A stretch of DNA of 64,000 nt, taken from Adineta vaga (taxonomy: Eukaryota > Rotifera). The translations under genes and the position numbers were made by a program. The notes below the pieces were generated by a model, which saw only the letters and a program-made list of their open reading frames with translations, was not told the DNA's origin and did not search any database. Below, piece by piece: positions 1 to 13,913 of this stretch. The stretch spans positions 5,394,001 to 5,458,000 of the forward strand of contig CP075495.1 of NCBI GenBank assembly GCA_021613535.1, read 5' to 3'. Numbering within the stretch: position 1 is the first letter of the stretch; each line of letters opens with the position of its first letter.

Positions 1-524
1 GTTTCTTTCTGAAAAGCAAAGAACAATCTTTTTTCATTTATTTGAAAATTTCGTTCGTATTTACTTGAAGATCACCTTCACCAGTTGCTCCAGTTGCATC
101 ACTTTTAATTGCTTTCTTTTTCTTTTTCTTACGCGTAGCAAGAATATCACCATCATCATCATCATCATCTCCAGCGGCACCACCTGCTGCTTGTTCAGTA
201 TTTTGATTTTCTTGATTCTAAAGATAACACATAACTAATAGAGAAAAACAAAAATTATCATTTCAATTCATACTTCAGATGCTTCAGTAGCAAAAGCAAC
301 ACTTTTACTTTTCTTCTCTTTTGTTGCTGTTGCTGTTTGTTGTTCAGTTGAAGCATTCTCATCACCTTCTTTTTCAGCAGAAGTTGCATCATCTCTTGGT
401 TTCTTCTTCTTCTTCTTTTTACTCAAATCGAATATAGACTAAAGAAATTTTCATTATATATCTTCTGTCTAATTAACATCAATTTGCTACTTACATCATC
501 TGGTGCATCACCTCCGTCAGCCAT
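1..524 (-). CDS. EIF2S2: Translation initiation factor eIF2 subunit beta, N-terminal part (runs off the window)
   Basis: Seen: exons 495-524, 217-274 side up to 438 (274-438), 65-217, and the first 8 bases of a fourth exon at 1-8, joined by GT-AG introns of 56 bp each. The start is MADGGDAPDD, followed by SIFDLS and a run of seven lysines; a second basic block (RKKKKKK) follows an acidic Asp run in exon 3. eIF2-beta carries an acidic N-terminus with lysine blocks that bind eIF5 and eIF2B-epsilon, and the phrase 'IFD' just before the first lysine block is typical. Only two of the usual three K-blocks are visible before the window ends; the C-terminal zinc-ribbon domain lies outside. Role known for the family: subunit of the eIF2 complex that brings initiator tRNA to the 40S ribosome. 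Alternative: another lysine-rich acidic protein; the domain needed for certainty is not in view. Confidence 0.72.
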
Positions 525-1381
525 ATTTTGTCTTTAATAATGAAATCGTTTGGTTCGTGTCAATTTCGTTATCGTAATAAATATATATAGAAAAATCAAT
601 TTTTCTGATGTAATACTTTTAAGCAAAGAAGAATTCCTATTGGTCTAAAACAAAAAACCATTGATCTTTATTCCTGACCTCTATACCATAAGAAAATTTC
701 AATATAAAAATAAATAAATTATCTTTTCAAGAAACAAAAATAATAATCAATCAATAAGTACATAAAATAAATTCTATCTTTTGTTTTGAACTTTTTCCTC
801 GAAGATATATATTATTAGCGACGTATGTAGGAAACTAAAACTCTTCGAAAAATCGAATAAAATACAAAAAAAATATTTTTATTTCAATATCAATAGTAAA
901 TATACTTGAAAATCAATGACTAAATAAATTTGTTTATTTTTAATTTGTTGACATCTTGTTTTTTTCAACGTTCTTTCTCCGATTTGTTTGTTTGCTTCTT
1001 CTTCTTCTTCTCTTCTCTACTTCATTCTTAAACACAAAAAAATCAGTTCATCAACAGAAAAAAAAGAACGATATTTCTCTTGGTTTTTCTTTCTTTTTCT
1101 ATACGATACTGTTGTTTTGTACATTTTATTAAGTATTTTTTTCCAGTCAAGTATATCGAAACATACAGGTAGATACATCAAACAAATATATACAAGGAAA
1201 AAAACTGACAAAATCAAATTTACATTTTTGTTCTGTTTAGTTACAAGTTTATTTCATGTGATCATCTTTTTGTATCTCTTCCATACACATCGTGTTGATG
1301 GTGCTTGCTTAAATTATACTTTAATATAATAATATTTATATAAAAAAAACTCGAAGAATTTTGTTTTTTTCCCGTTTCCTA
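525..1381. other. Divergent intergenic region between eIF2-beta and the R3H-SUZ gene
   Basis: About 860 bp, strongly AT-rich, between two genes read outward. It must hold both promoters and 5' leaders. A pyrimidine-rich stretch (about 990-1020) and A-runs are visible but no recognisable element. Open frames at 988-1329 (+) and 1017-1217 (-) are low-complexity and overlap each other, and look non-coding. Confidence 0.5.
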
Positions 1382-4522
<3,141 letters not shown>

Positions 4523-5538
4523 ACGAGTCGATAAAGTCTTTCTTCTCACCAAATCAACAGCGGACGACCCGACCACAATTCACTAGTCAACCATCTCTCG
4601 TTCTCTTTTCTTTTGCATATCTCAGGGTCCGAAAGCTGTGTGTGATGTATTTGTTTCATAATGTGCCTTTTGTGTGCGATAACTCTGTGAGAATAGTCTC
4701 GGATCTCGATTGCGTATATATATATGTGTGTGTGTATGTGTAGATTGTTGACTGATGGGCAATGGCATAGACCGATTACTTATATCTTCCTCTGCACTCT
4801 TTCTTTCTCTTTTTTTCTATCTCTTTCATTTCTTCGTCGCTCTTTCTTTCTTTTCTACTCTATTTTCTTCTTCTTTTTTTTGTTGTTCTACAACGACGAT
4901 CATACATTCGAACGGCAGAAAAAAAGGAAAAAAAGACATCACAAAAAAAAACTTAAAAGTCAAACATCAATCTTCTTGTAAACTAAGTGTAATTTGTTTG
5001 TCTACTTTTTACATATATGCGAAAGATTCAAAAGATAAAAAACTAATGATGATAGAAACAAAAAAAAATGGAAAGTTTTCTTTTTAATCAATCATTTGGA
5101 ATAGAATTATTGTTTATCGAACAGAGGGTTCCAATGGATCATTAGGTTTTTGGTAATATGAGCAAATAAAGACAAAAGATGACTTGATTATGAGGGAAAA
5201 ACACCAGGGTAAAGATTTGCGTTTTTTTGTATTCGGTCGATATATCATTTGTTCCCGCTGTTTGTATCAGCGAAGAGAGAGAGAGAGAGAAAGAATCGAC
5301 ACAACTTTGTTTTTCTCTCTAGCAAAAGAATATGTACTTCTACATTTCGGCCTCTTGCCGTGCTATTTTCTTGTTTTTTTCCGACAACATTCTGTAATAA
5401 TTGAAGACGCGAACGATGCCGTTTTCTCAACGATATCTAGCTCGAAAGGTATCTATCTTAACATAAAAACAGTACTCGATTTTATTTCAATATTTATTTT
5501 TTTGTCACCAGGTTGACAATACCGTTCGAGCAATAAAC
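4523..5538. other. Intergenic region with simple repeats upstream of the DUSP gene
   Basis: About 1 kb without a credible gene. It contains a TA/TG dinucleotide tract near 4716-4742, long pyrimidine tracts near 4790-4880, and a GA microsatellite at about 5274-5292. Near 5505-5514 a pyrimidine-rich stretch ending CACCAG looks like a splice acceptor about 25 bp before the DUSP start, so part of this is probably 5' UTR intron or spliced-leader acceptor. Confidence 0.5.
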
Positions 5539-6395
5539 ATGGGTAATGAAATGTCATTGGTATTGCCACATCTCTATCTCGGTTCATTGAAAGATCGAAC
5601 AAATACTTCATTAATGAAAAAAAATCAAATAAAACGTGTTCTATGCGTTATTGATGTTCCAGATATCGTTATTGATAGAGATGAATATAAACCAACACAT
5701 TTAATGAATATACCAGCAGCTGACATACAAGAACAAGATCTTGCACAATATTTTGAGAAATGTATTGAGTATATTCATCAAGCAAGAACTGAACATGAAA
5801 ATATTCTCGTACATTGGTAAAGACAAACAATGCATGAAGAGAGATGTTTTAATATGCTATTTGTTCGTATTTATAGTTACGCAGGTATATCGAGAAGTGC
5901 AACGATTGTTCTCGCTTATTTAATGACGATTGGAGATTATGATGTTGAAAAAGCTCTTCAGATCGTTAAAGGTGCACGAGGTTTTATACATCCAAATCCA
6001 GGATTTTTATTACAATTAAAAAAATATCATAGTAATGATGTTAGAAAGGTAAAAAAATTCTTTAGGATAAACAATTATAGCATAATATCCTTATAATTTA
6101 ATGAGTTAGAATTGGTATCGTTTGACACGACGTTATCGTACTTATTCATTTGATGATGGTGATCAACATTTTGTCAAAAGTTCCTTAGATATTTATTGGC
6201 AACAATTTGAACCAGCCTTTATTGCTGAACCTGTTTATTGGACAATGTAAACATTTTCTTTTCATTTATATCAAACAAAGATAATAATGGACGTTTTTTT
6301 CTTCTAGACGCAAAGAAGACTCAAAAGAAAGTTCGGTAGTTTCTGACGAACGAAAGATGATCTGTTCGTGTATGAAGAAAACGAACAACGAATGA
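5539..6395 (+). CDS. Atypical dual-specificity protein phosphatase, DUSP22/DUSP15-like
   Basis: Exons 5539-5816, 5877-6048, 6110-6246 and 6308-6395 give 224 residues. The start MGNEMSLVLPHLYLGSLKD matches DUSP15/22, whose Gly2 is myristoylated and anchors them to membranes; the G at position 2 is present here. The signature HC-x5-R is seen as H-C-Y-A-G-I-S-R-S, with the catalytic Cys (residue 93) split by the first intron and the Arg at 99. The upstream general-acid Asp lies in the AAD segment. Known role: dephosphorylates phospho-Tyr/Thr in signalling proteins (DUSP22 acts in the JNK pathway). The tail is longer than in mammals and ends in a basic Cys-containing stretch (CSCMKKTNN). If the third intron is not removed, a TAA at 6247-6249 would end the protein early. 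Alternative: a related bdelloid-expanded atypical DUSP. Confidence 0.86.
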
Positions 6396-6920
6396 TCAAT
6401 AGTAATATATCATCTCGGTAACAACCGTTATCATCAAATGAACTGAAGATTTATTCAATCGAACGAAATACATCCTCAAGTATTTTGTTTTATTTCAATG
6501 TTCCTTTTTCTTTCTTCTTGATTAATATAAATATATGTACATTCACTATTATTTTTTCATATTCGACGAAAAAAAACTAGCACGATCGATAACGATTAAA
6601 TTTTATCAAACTTCTAAGAGATTGAAATAGTAATAAAACCGTTTAGAATTGTCATATGTTTGATGAAATAAAACAAAATAACGAGTCAGCTCTAAAATGA
6701 TAATATTTTCGTTACTATCTTCCTTCTCTTTCTTTTTTCGCGTTTATGTCAATATAAGATACCTTTATGATACCGAATTGTCATCAGTTGTAAGGTGACA
6801 CATATGAAGAAAAAGTCGTTCGTTATTTAGTTTGAATAAGAAATAGAAAAAGAAACGAAGAAATAGACGTAGGATAAAAAAGACTTCAAGTTCGAATATC
6901 AACTAGTAGACACATTTATC
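6396..6920. other. Intergenic, 3' UTR of DUSP and promoter of the next gene
   Basis: 525 bp, AT-rich. An AATAAA-like site near 6666 would serve DUSP. No open frame or RNA gene was recognised. Confidence 0.45.
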
Positions 6921-7568
6921 ATGCATTTATTACATCAACAACAAAACTTGTTGTTCTTCTTCTTACTTTTCGTTTTCGTTGCATTAACGATCTCGGTTCC
7001 TATTAAAGAAAATCTTCAAAATATTCGTTGTAATCTACTACATCAAAATTGTACTTTCATACCATCTAATGTATCATCTAATTTATTAATAACGCCAACA
7101 TATTCTCAAAATTCTTCATCAAGGACAACGTCTCGTCAACGCACATCTTCACGAACATTGTCATCAACAAATCGTCAACGTTCGACAACAAAATCTGGTC
7201 CATTATCAGATTTTGATGCTTTCAGTGATAATTTAAAACGTGCAGCTTTAATATTAGCTGGTATTGCACTTGGCCTTGGTATTCTTCGTGTATGTTTAAT
7301 GTTGTGTAAATCTCGTTCTCCCAATCATGCGTTTTCAAGTCGACATTCAGCTACCATTCGACCTCATGTTGCTACAATTGAACAGCATCAATTCAAACCA
7401 GATTTACCCCCAGAATATGCTGAAGCTATATCAAGCTCAGAATATGTTAACAGTTGTAGTAGTAGTAGTAGCGGTGGTAAATTACCATCTTATGATGAAT
7501 TGCCATACGAACAACGACAAGAACAATATGTATATAATAATGATGGATTTATTTCAACACAAATGTAA
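6921..7568 (+). CDS. Small type I membrane protein with PY-type motifs, function unknown
   Basis: A single uninterrupted 215-residue frame. Residues 1-26 are a signal peptide with a strongly hydrophobic core (LLFFFLLFVFVALTI). A short extracellular part has two Cys and several N-x-S/T sites, then a Ser/Thr/Arg-rich linker. A transmembrane segment lies at about residues 108-130 (ALILAGIALGLGIL), followed by Cys-containing juxtamembrane sequence. The cytosolic tail contains LPPEY and LPSYDELPY, which resemble the PPxY-type sites bound by WW domains of NEDD4-class ubiquitin ligases. I do not recognise a named family; the layout (signal peptide, one membrane span, PY tail) resembles Shisa-like or NDFIP-type adaptors, but that is only architectural. 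It is intronless, unlike most neighbours. Confidence 0.65.
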   Translation: MHLLHQQQNLLFFFLLFVFVALTISVPIKENLQNIRCNLLHQNCTFIPSNVSSNLLITPTYSQNSSSRTTSRQRTSSRTLSSTNRQRSTTKSGPLSDFDAFSDNLKRAALILAGIALGLGILRVCLMLCKSRSPNHAFSSRHSATIRPHVATIEQHQFKPDLPPEYAEAISSSEYVNSCSSSSSGGKLPSYDELPYEQRQEQYVYNNDGFISTQM

Positions 7569-9702
7569 AAATGTCTTCCACTATGTCGATTTTCTTTTTG
7601 CTTCGCTCAAAACGTTTATTTTTTGTTTTAATATGATTTTGCATAAAGATAAATAATCTATTCTTGAATTTATGAATCGAATCACTAACATTTAATTATT
7701 TCAATGCCTATATCTAATTTACCTCGACCTGGAACTTCAGTTGATAGTTTTCGACTAGCGAGAAAGCAATCATAGTGCATCACGTCGAAGTATTATTTTG
7801 TTCGTTTTCATATATTTGTAGATGATCACAAACCTATGGCTAAACTTGAGAGTGTACACTTTTCTTCTTTTCTATTTTAGAAAAGTATTAGAACTTATCT
7901 TAAATGAAAAATAATTTAATAAAGTTGCAAAATATTCAGAGAATGATCAACTAATATAATAAATAATCGGATAAATACGAGATGAAAAAAATGAATCTTT
8001 TTTTTACAGCAGAATAGATGTAGTAGACATGAGTTGTTATAACGAATTTGAAAGTTAACATTCTGCTCAGTTTTGTTGCAATTTTTTAGGTCTTTTAGAA
8101 GAAGACAACAAGCTTTGAGAACTAGAAGTAGACGTTGTAGAATTTTCTTATCGAATGCTGATAGAATGTTAAAAGTTAGTCCTTCTCATTCTATGAAACT
8201 TCTTATCTAAGTATCACCATGAGGTCACTTTGATTTTGACGCTCAGCTAGAAATTTAATAGCTTCTATGTTGATCCTTTAGAGTACTATATTTTATTACC
8301 TTGATTGTGGTTTAACTGCAACTCTTTTTTAATCAGTTATTTATGTAGTATGAGTATAGTCCTCATACGAACTAACCTACACTCTGATCATGTCTAGTCA
8401 CTAATTTCAGATGTTTTGGGCACAGAAGGACGAGTTAAGGGAGGACATACTAAACAAATTATGATCAGAGCTCGAAATGAGAATGACCAGTGTTATTCAT
8501 TTTTGAAGTTCAAATATTACGCCTATTTTAACATATATAAATGAAGAGTCTATAGTTCTTTCCAATAATCTAACACATAATACTTATTTTTAAAATATTT
8601 CATCGCGATTCGAACTCAAAAGTAAATTTTGCATTCTGCTAAAAGCACAGATCACACCGGAATTTTTTCATCTACAAACTTAGGTACAGTGAAGAAACGT
8701 CGAAAATTGTAGATTTTGAAGCACAATCTGCTCAATTTCCGTAAAAACATTATAAACATTTTTATTAAGCACGTCGAAAGTTGTGGCTTATCGCATACAA
8801 TGCTTCAGCTCCACAAAGATTGGGATGATTGTAACTTAAAAAATGTTATCATCCATATAATCGTATGTTTTATTAGTAGTCATTTTAACTAACCAAGACT
8901 ATAGGTCGACTAATATTTTTCCCAGTGTTCTTGTCATACTACATGGTGATCCAAATGAGTTTAGACATAATAATATGCGCGACAAAAACAATTAATATTA
9001 TTACTAAATGTGTTACTTTTTATTCATATTTCACTTTCAATCACATAAATCATAACCAATCTGTATTAAAAAGAAGTAATTCTATTGATAATCCAAGCAA
9101 ACCGTCTTTCTTATCACTCACGAAACAACGGACCCACACTTCTCTCCGACCCTACCATATAAGAAACGTCAAAGAGCTACAATAAACCAAACCATTGAGC
9201 TTCAGTCCCGGAAGAAATCTCCACGAGGAACTATAAAATCATTTCAGAGCGGCAGCAATTTCCTAGCACTGTCTCTGAATCAGACAACAAAACAGCTATT
9301 TTTTCCATCAACATTCATTTCATCTGAACAAAATACTAGAAACTGGAGTGCTTCTGTATAGCTAAGCACTCGATATTTCATCAGTAGTCAGGTTGAACAT
9401 CAGATATTCCCTTCCAAAGCACAGAAACTGATATTAACTAACTACATACCGTAAATTTACCTTCACCTTCTCCCATCTCCTTCAATTCTTCATCACAAAC
9501 AGATTTTAAACATATAAGCAGCCAAAAATCCAAAGCTTTCTCTGGATAAATATCGATAAACACATCACAAAATTTTTATTGAACACATGCGCATCCTCAC
9601 TCTATCATCCTCTCACTCACTCACCAATGTTATCCTCACACAAACAACTGATATATTCATGTTTCTCTCTTCTATAAGATCCAAAATTCTCCTTAAATCA
9701 TC
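7569..9702. other. Gene-free region left of the satellite array
   Basis: About 2.1 kb with no convincing gene. A possible poly(A) signal for the preceding gene lies near 7918. From about 9190 to 9700 the + strand becomes C-rich and G-poor, like the satellite that follows, as if it held older, diverged copies. The only open frame (8925-9185) is short and shows no family features. Confidence 0.4.
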
Positions 9703-11187
9703 CCACACAATATCACATCAGCAATGAACACTACTCAAGAAACTACTATTCACCTCTGCTTCTCACTTCGAACTGAATCTGCACATTCACTCATCTCACA
9801 CAATATCACATCGGCAATGAACACTACTCAAGAAACTACTATTCACCTCTGCTTCTCACTTCGAACTGAATCTGCACATTCACTCATCTCACACAATATC
9901 ACATCAGCAATGAACACTACTCATGACACTACTATTCACCTCTGCTTCTCACTTCGAACTGAATCTGCACATTCACTCATCTCACACAATATCACATCAG
10001 CAATGAACACTACTCAAGAAACTACTATTCACCTCTGCTTCGCACTTCGAACTGAATCTGCACATTCACTCATCTCACACAATATCACATCAGCAATGAA
10101 CACTACTCATAACACTACTATTCACCTCTGCTTCTCACTTCGAACTGAATCTGCACATTCACTCATCTCACACAATATCACATCAGCAATGAACACTACT
10201 CATGACACTACTATTCACCTCTGCTTCTCACTTCGAACTGAATCTGCACATTCACTCATCTCACACAATATCACATCAGCAATGAACACTACTCATGACA
10301 CTACTATTCACCTCTGCTTCTCACTTCGAACTGAATCTGCACATTCACTCATCTCACACAATATCACATCAGCAATGAACACTACTCAAGAAACTACTAT
10401 TCACCTCTGCTTCTCACTTCGAACTGAATCTGCACATTCACTCATCTCACACAATATCACATCGGCAATGAACACTACTCAAGAAACTACTATTCACCTC
10501 TGCTTCTCACTTCGACTGAATCTGCACATTCACTCATCTCACAGAACACTACTCATGACACTACTATTCACCTCTGCTTCTCACTTCGAACTGAATCTGC
10601 ACATTCACTCATCTCACACAATATCACATCAGCAATGAACACTACTCAAGAAACTACTATTCACCTCTGCTTCTCACTTCGAACTGAATCTGCACATTCA
10701 CTCATCTCACACAATATCACATCAGCAATGAACACTACTCATGACACTACTATTCACCTCTGCTTCTCACTTCGAACTGAATCTGCACATTCACTCATCT
10801 CACACAATATCACATCAGCAATGAACACTACTCATGACACTACTATTCACCTCTGCTTCTCACTTCGAACTGAATCTGCACATTCACTCATCTCACACAA
10901 TATCACATCAGCAATGAACACTACTCATGACACTACTATTCACCTCTGCTTCTCACTTCGAACTGAATCTGCACATTCACTCATCTCACACAATATCACA
11001 TCAGCAATGAACACTACTCAGCACACTACTATTCACCTCTGCTTCTCACTTCGAACTGAATCTGCACATTCACTCATCTCACACAATATCACATCAGCAA
11101 TGAACACTACTCATGACACTACTATTCACCTCTGCTTCTCACTTCGAACTGAATCTGCACATTCACTCATCTCACACAATATCACAT
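9703..11187 (+). repeat. 93-bp satellite array, 16 units, with seven-unit higher-order pattern
   Basis: Unit starts at 9724, 9817, 9910, 10003, 10096, 10189, 10282, 10375, 10468, 10542, 10635, 10728, 10821, 10914, 11007 and 11100; all are 93 bp except the ninth (74 bp), and a partial unit precedes the first. Units are nearly identical. The main variable site is the four bases after ACTACTCA: type A (AGAA), B (TGAC), or rare TAAC and GCAC. The order is A A B A taac B B / A A B A B B B / gcac B, so units 1-7 and 8-14 match almost position by position. A second marker (CATCGGCA instead of CATCAGCA) ends units 1 and 8 only. The unit has about 30 C and 7 G on the + strand. Because 93 is a multiple of three, one frame stays open across the array; the ninth unit breaks it. 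Confidence 0.95.
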
Positions 11188-13913
11188 GGGTGGTGAAATG
11201 TATGAACATCTTGAACCATTTGAATAGTCGCGAAAGAGTGGCAGATATTTTATAATATAAATGTTCGAGCAGGTATACGAGTGACACGTTGATGGAACAG
11301 TATCAATCAGTGCGTTGTTCAAATATTTATTATGCGTTTGAAGTAGATATGGGTAATGTTTTTATGTGTTTTAGTATGGTTAAAGCGAACGCACAAGACG
11401 AAGGCTTTGTTCGGGTATCGGATCGAGCTGTGAATAGAATGGTTAACTTTTTGCAATCTGAATAAACTCTCGGGTAATAGAATTAACTCACGTCGGAAGC
11501 GGTCATAAAATGTGATTTCAAGTATGGGGCGACCGGTTTTTCTGATATATGAAAAGATTCTTTTCGTAACAGAGGTTGAGATGTTTGAATGAATTGGAAC
11601 ACGATAGTTTTGTTCAGTTTTCCTGACTTGCTGGAATTTTAGGTGGTAGATTTTCATAGTTGCATAAGGGCGTGTGTCAGTTGAATAAATTGCATCAGCG
11701 TTATATTGTATTATTACGGGCATAGAGAAGAAGTTTTGATGAGTGTAGGTAAATTAGTGAGAACGTTCCTTATGAATTTATTTCATTGCTGATTTGTTCA
11801 CTTGCCTTACTCATTGAACTAGAAATAGCTCGAAATATTTCGGAGATGAGAGATCTCGTCGTTTTTCACCGATCATATGATAATGACTTTGTTCGATACT
11901 CTAGTTCGTCGTGTTATCGGGCACATTGAAGTTATGTGTAAGTAGAAGTTTATAAGGTATTTGAAATGAAATGACGTTGCCGATGGATTTATTCAGAAAA
12001 TCTGTTCTATCATGCTGCAGTATTGAATGTTAACTTGTCTTATCGTCTAAGGTCGCACGACAAGTGTATAGGTACTATCTTCTTTCGTCCAATATGTCTG
12101 TTCGAGAATAACACGTATGGGAAGGGCAAAGTTTCAGACAAATACCACTATCAAAATTGTTATAGCAAAGAGTCAAGCACAATTTGTAAAACTACTCAGT
12201 TCGTTTTTATCACTTACACACGTATTTGTGCTTGAAATCCACCGAATACATTGTGAATGACATGCGAAAGGAATCATTATTATTACGGATGTCCTAGACA
12301 ACTATCTAGTTCACCTTCACACTAATAGTTGTTCTGGCAGACCGGTACAGCGATGATATTATCAATGAATCATTTCTATCCACGTCCATGTTTGTCGAAG
12401 AATCTCTTCAAGTATAGGACATCCAAAGTGATGAAACTTTGATAAAGATCACCTTATTTACAATCAGTGGTCGCATGAATATTTATAATCTCCAGTTGAT
12501 TTTGTTAACTTATCTCGTTTAATTTATTATTAACTCTTCGTTTTCTTCACTCAATAAGCAATCGTGCAGTATATAAATGACGTAAGAAGTAGTTCAGTTC
12601 CATATTTAGATATATATTGACAATATTGAATTGGTACAGATACGTGTGCTGTTAATGATCGAGTATATAAATAGTTTCTTACCAGTCAGCCATTTGTTCA
12701 TTTTTCGTGTTTGCTTCGAACTGAATTCTCTTGCTACTCTTCTCAGACTAAAATTAGATGAACAAAGAATATTCTCAACGACATTTACCACAACTGGCAC
12801 AAATGCTGTGTTCCAAGCACTTGTTTGGTTCTAAAGACATGTTAAAGTATGAATTAAACAACCGAATCACATCTTAGTAGAACATTTCTCAGGACAACAA
12901 CATTCATGTTTTGAATTTTGCAAACTGCATTATAGACTACTTCTTGGAGGTTTTTAATAACATCGAAACTGAAAAGTCCAAACGACCCTTAGCAATCTGT
13001 TCATGCATCAGATATCCTGTGAGTAGAAACTTTCTCACAATTGAATACTTAAAAATGATAGTATATATGACTGCACAGCACAACAGTTCTGTTCACCTAT
13101 TGTTTTCTGTACGATACAGCTACTGCAAGATGTTATGCTGAGCAGTTGTTGTATAAACAAGGAACAAGCCTTATCAAGCATTTTGTAAGTACCAGGTGTA
13201 GCAAATTGTTGATCTTCTAAATGAAAGTTGTAAATATTCTTCATGTTTATCAACTATAAATAAAATGTTCGTTTTCATACATATGAATTGTATGAATTTC
13301 TTGAAATCTGTAAGATGCGGAATTGTGAAACATTTTGTTATCATTTACAAGAATAATATCTTATAAGAGGTCAAAACTTTCTATGTATTATAATCACTAG
13401 AATTTCATTATACTTTAATTGGCAGATAAAAACTGATGTGTAGTAATTAGTAGCTCAATTTTAATCGAATATCCTCTTCGAAAAACAATTAAAAAAATGG
13501 CACAAAGCTGATGAAAATGACATGTAGGCAGCGTAGTGTAACTATCTAGCATTCGATACATAAGATTTGAGTACTAAAAGAAACTCTATTCTTTTAGATG
13601 ATGTATCAAAATGTATCAATAACTCTCTGTGAAGTTTCAGACATTATTTACTTGTAGATTTAGCTCTCGCTACTCAAATTTCTTCTTATAAACTGAAGAA
13701 CATAGAATTTTAAAGAATAGAACTTTGACTAGAGAAAATACCTGACGGATTGGAAATACGGAACTATGACTTTTTATTAAACTCCATACGACACCTTTTA
13801 TATAAAAAAGAAATTTCAATTTTTATTGTAATCAGAGTCCTTATTTCTTAAATAGTATTCTACTTTTCAGATATCAGTACTTTGAAGATCAAAGATAAAT
13901 ATTTCCTGAAACT
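11188..13913. other. Gene-free region right of the satellite array
   Basis: About 2.7 kb with only short, unrelated open frames (11319-11723 on the minus strand is the longest, 134 codons, not recognised). Strand composition flips at the array edge: the + strand is C-rich within the array but G/T-rich from about 11200 to 11750. No terminal repeats, transposase or reverse transcriptase motif was seen. The stretch 12713-12725 shares 13 bases with the satellite unit, perhaps by chance. Confidence 0.4.

Noticed and set aside
988-1329. 113-codon frame in the eIF2-beta/R3H intergenic region
   Set aside because: Phe/Lys-rich low-complexity translation, overlapped on the other strand, no family feature.
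9703-11187. CRISPR-like or protein-coding reading of the satellite
   Set aside because: Units are contiguous without unique spacers, and the open frame follows from the unit length being a multiple of three and is broken in unit nine.
11319-11723. 134-codon minus-strand frame right of the satellite
   Set aside because: No recognised domain, no supporting introns, in a gene-free block with skewed composition.
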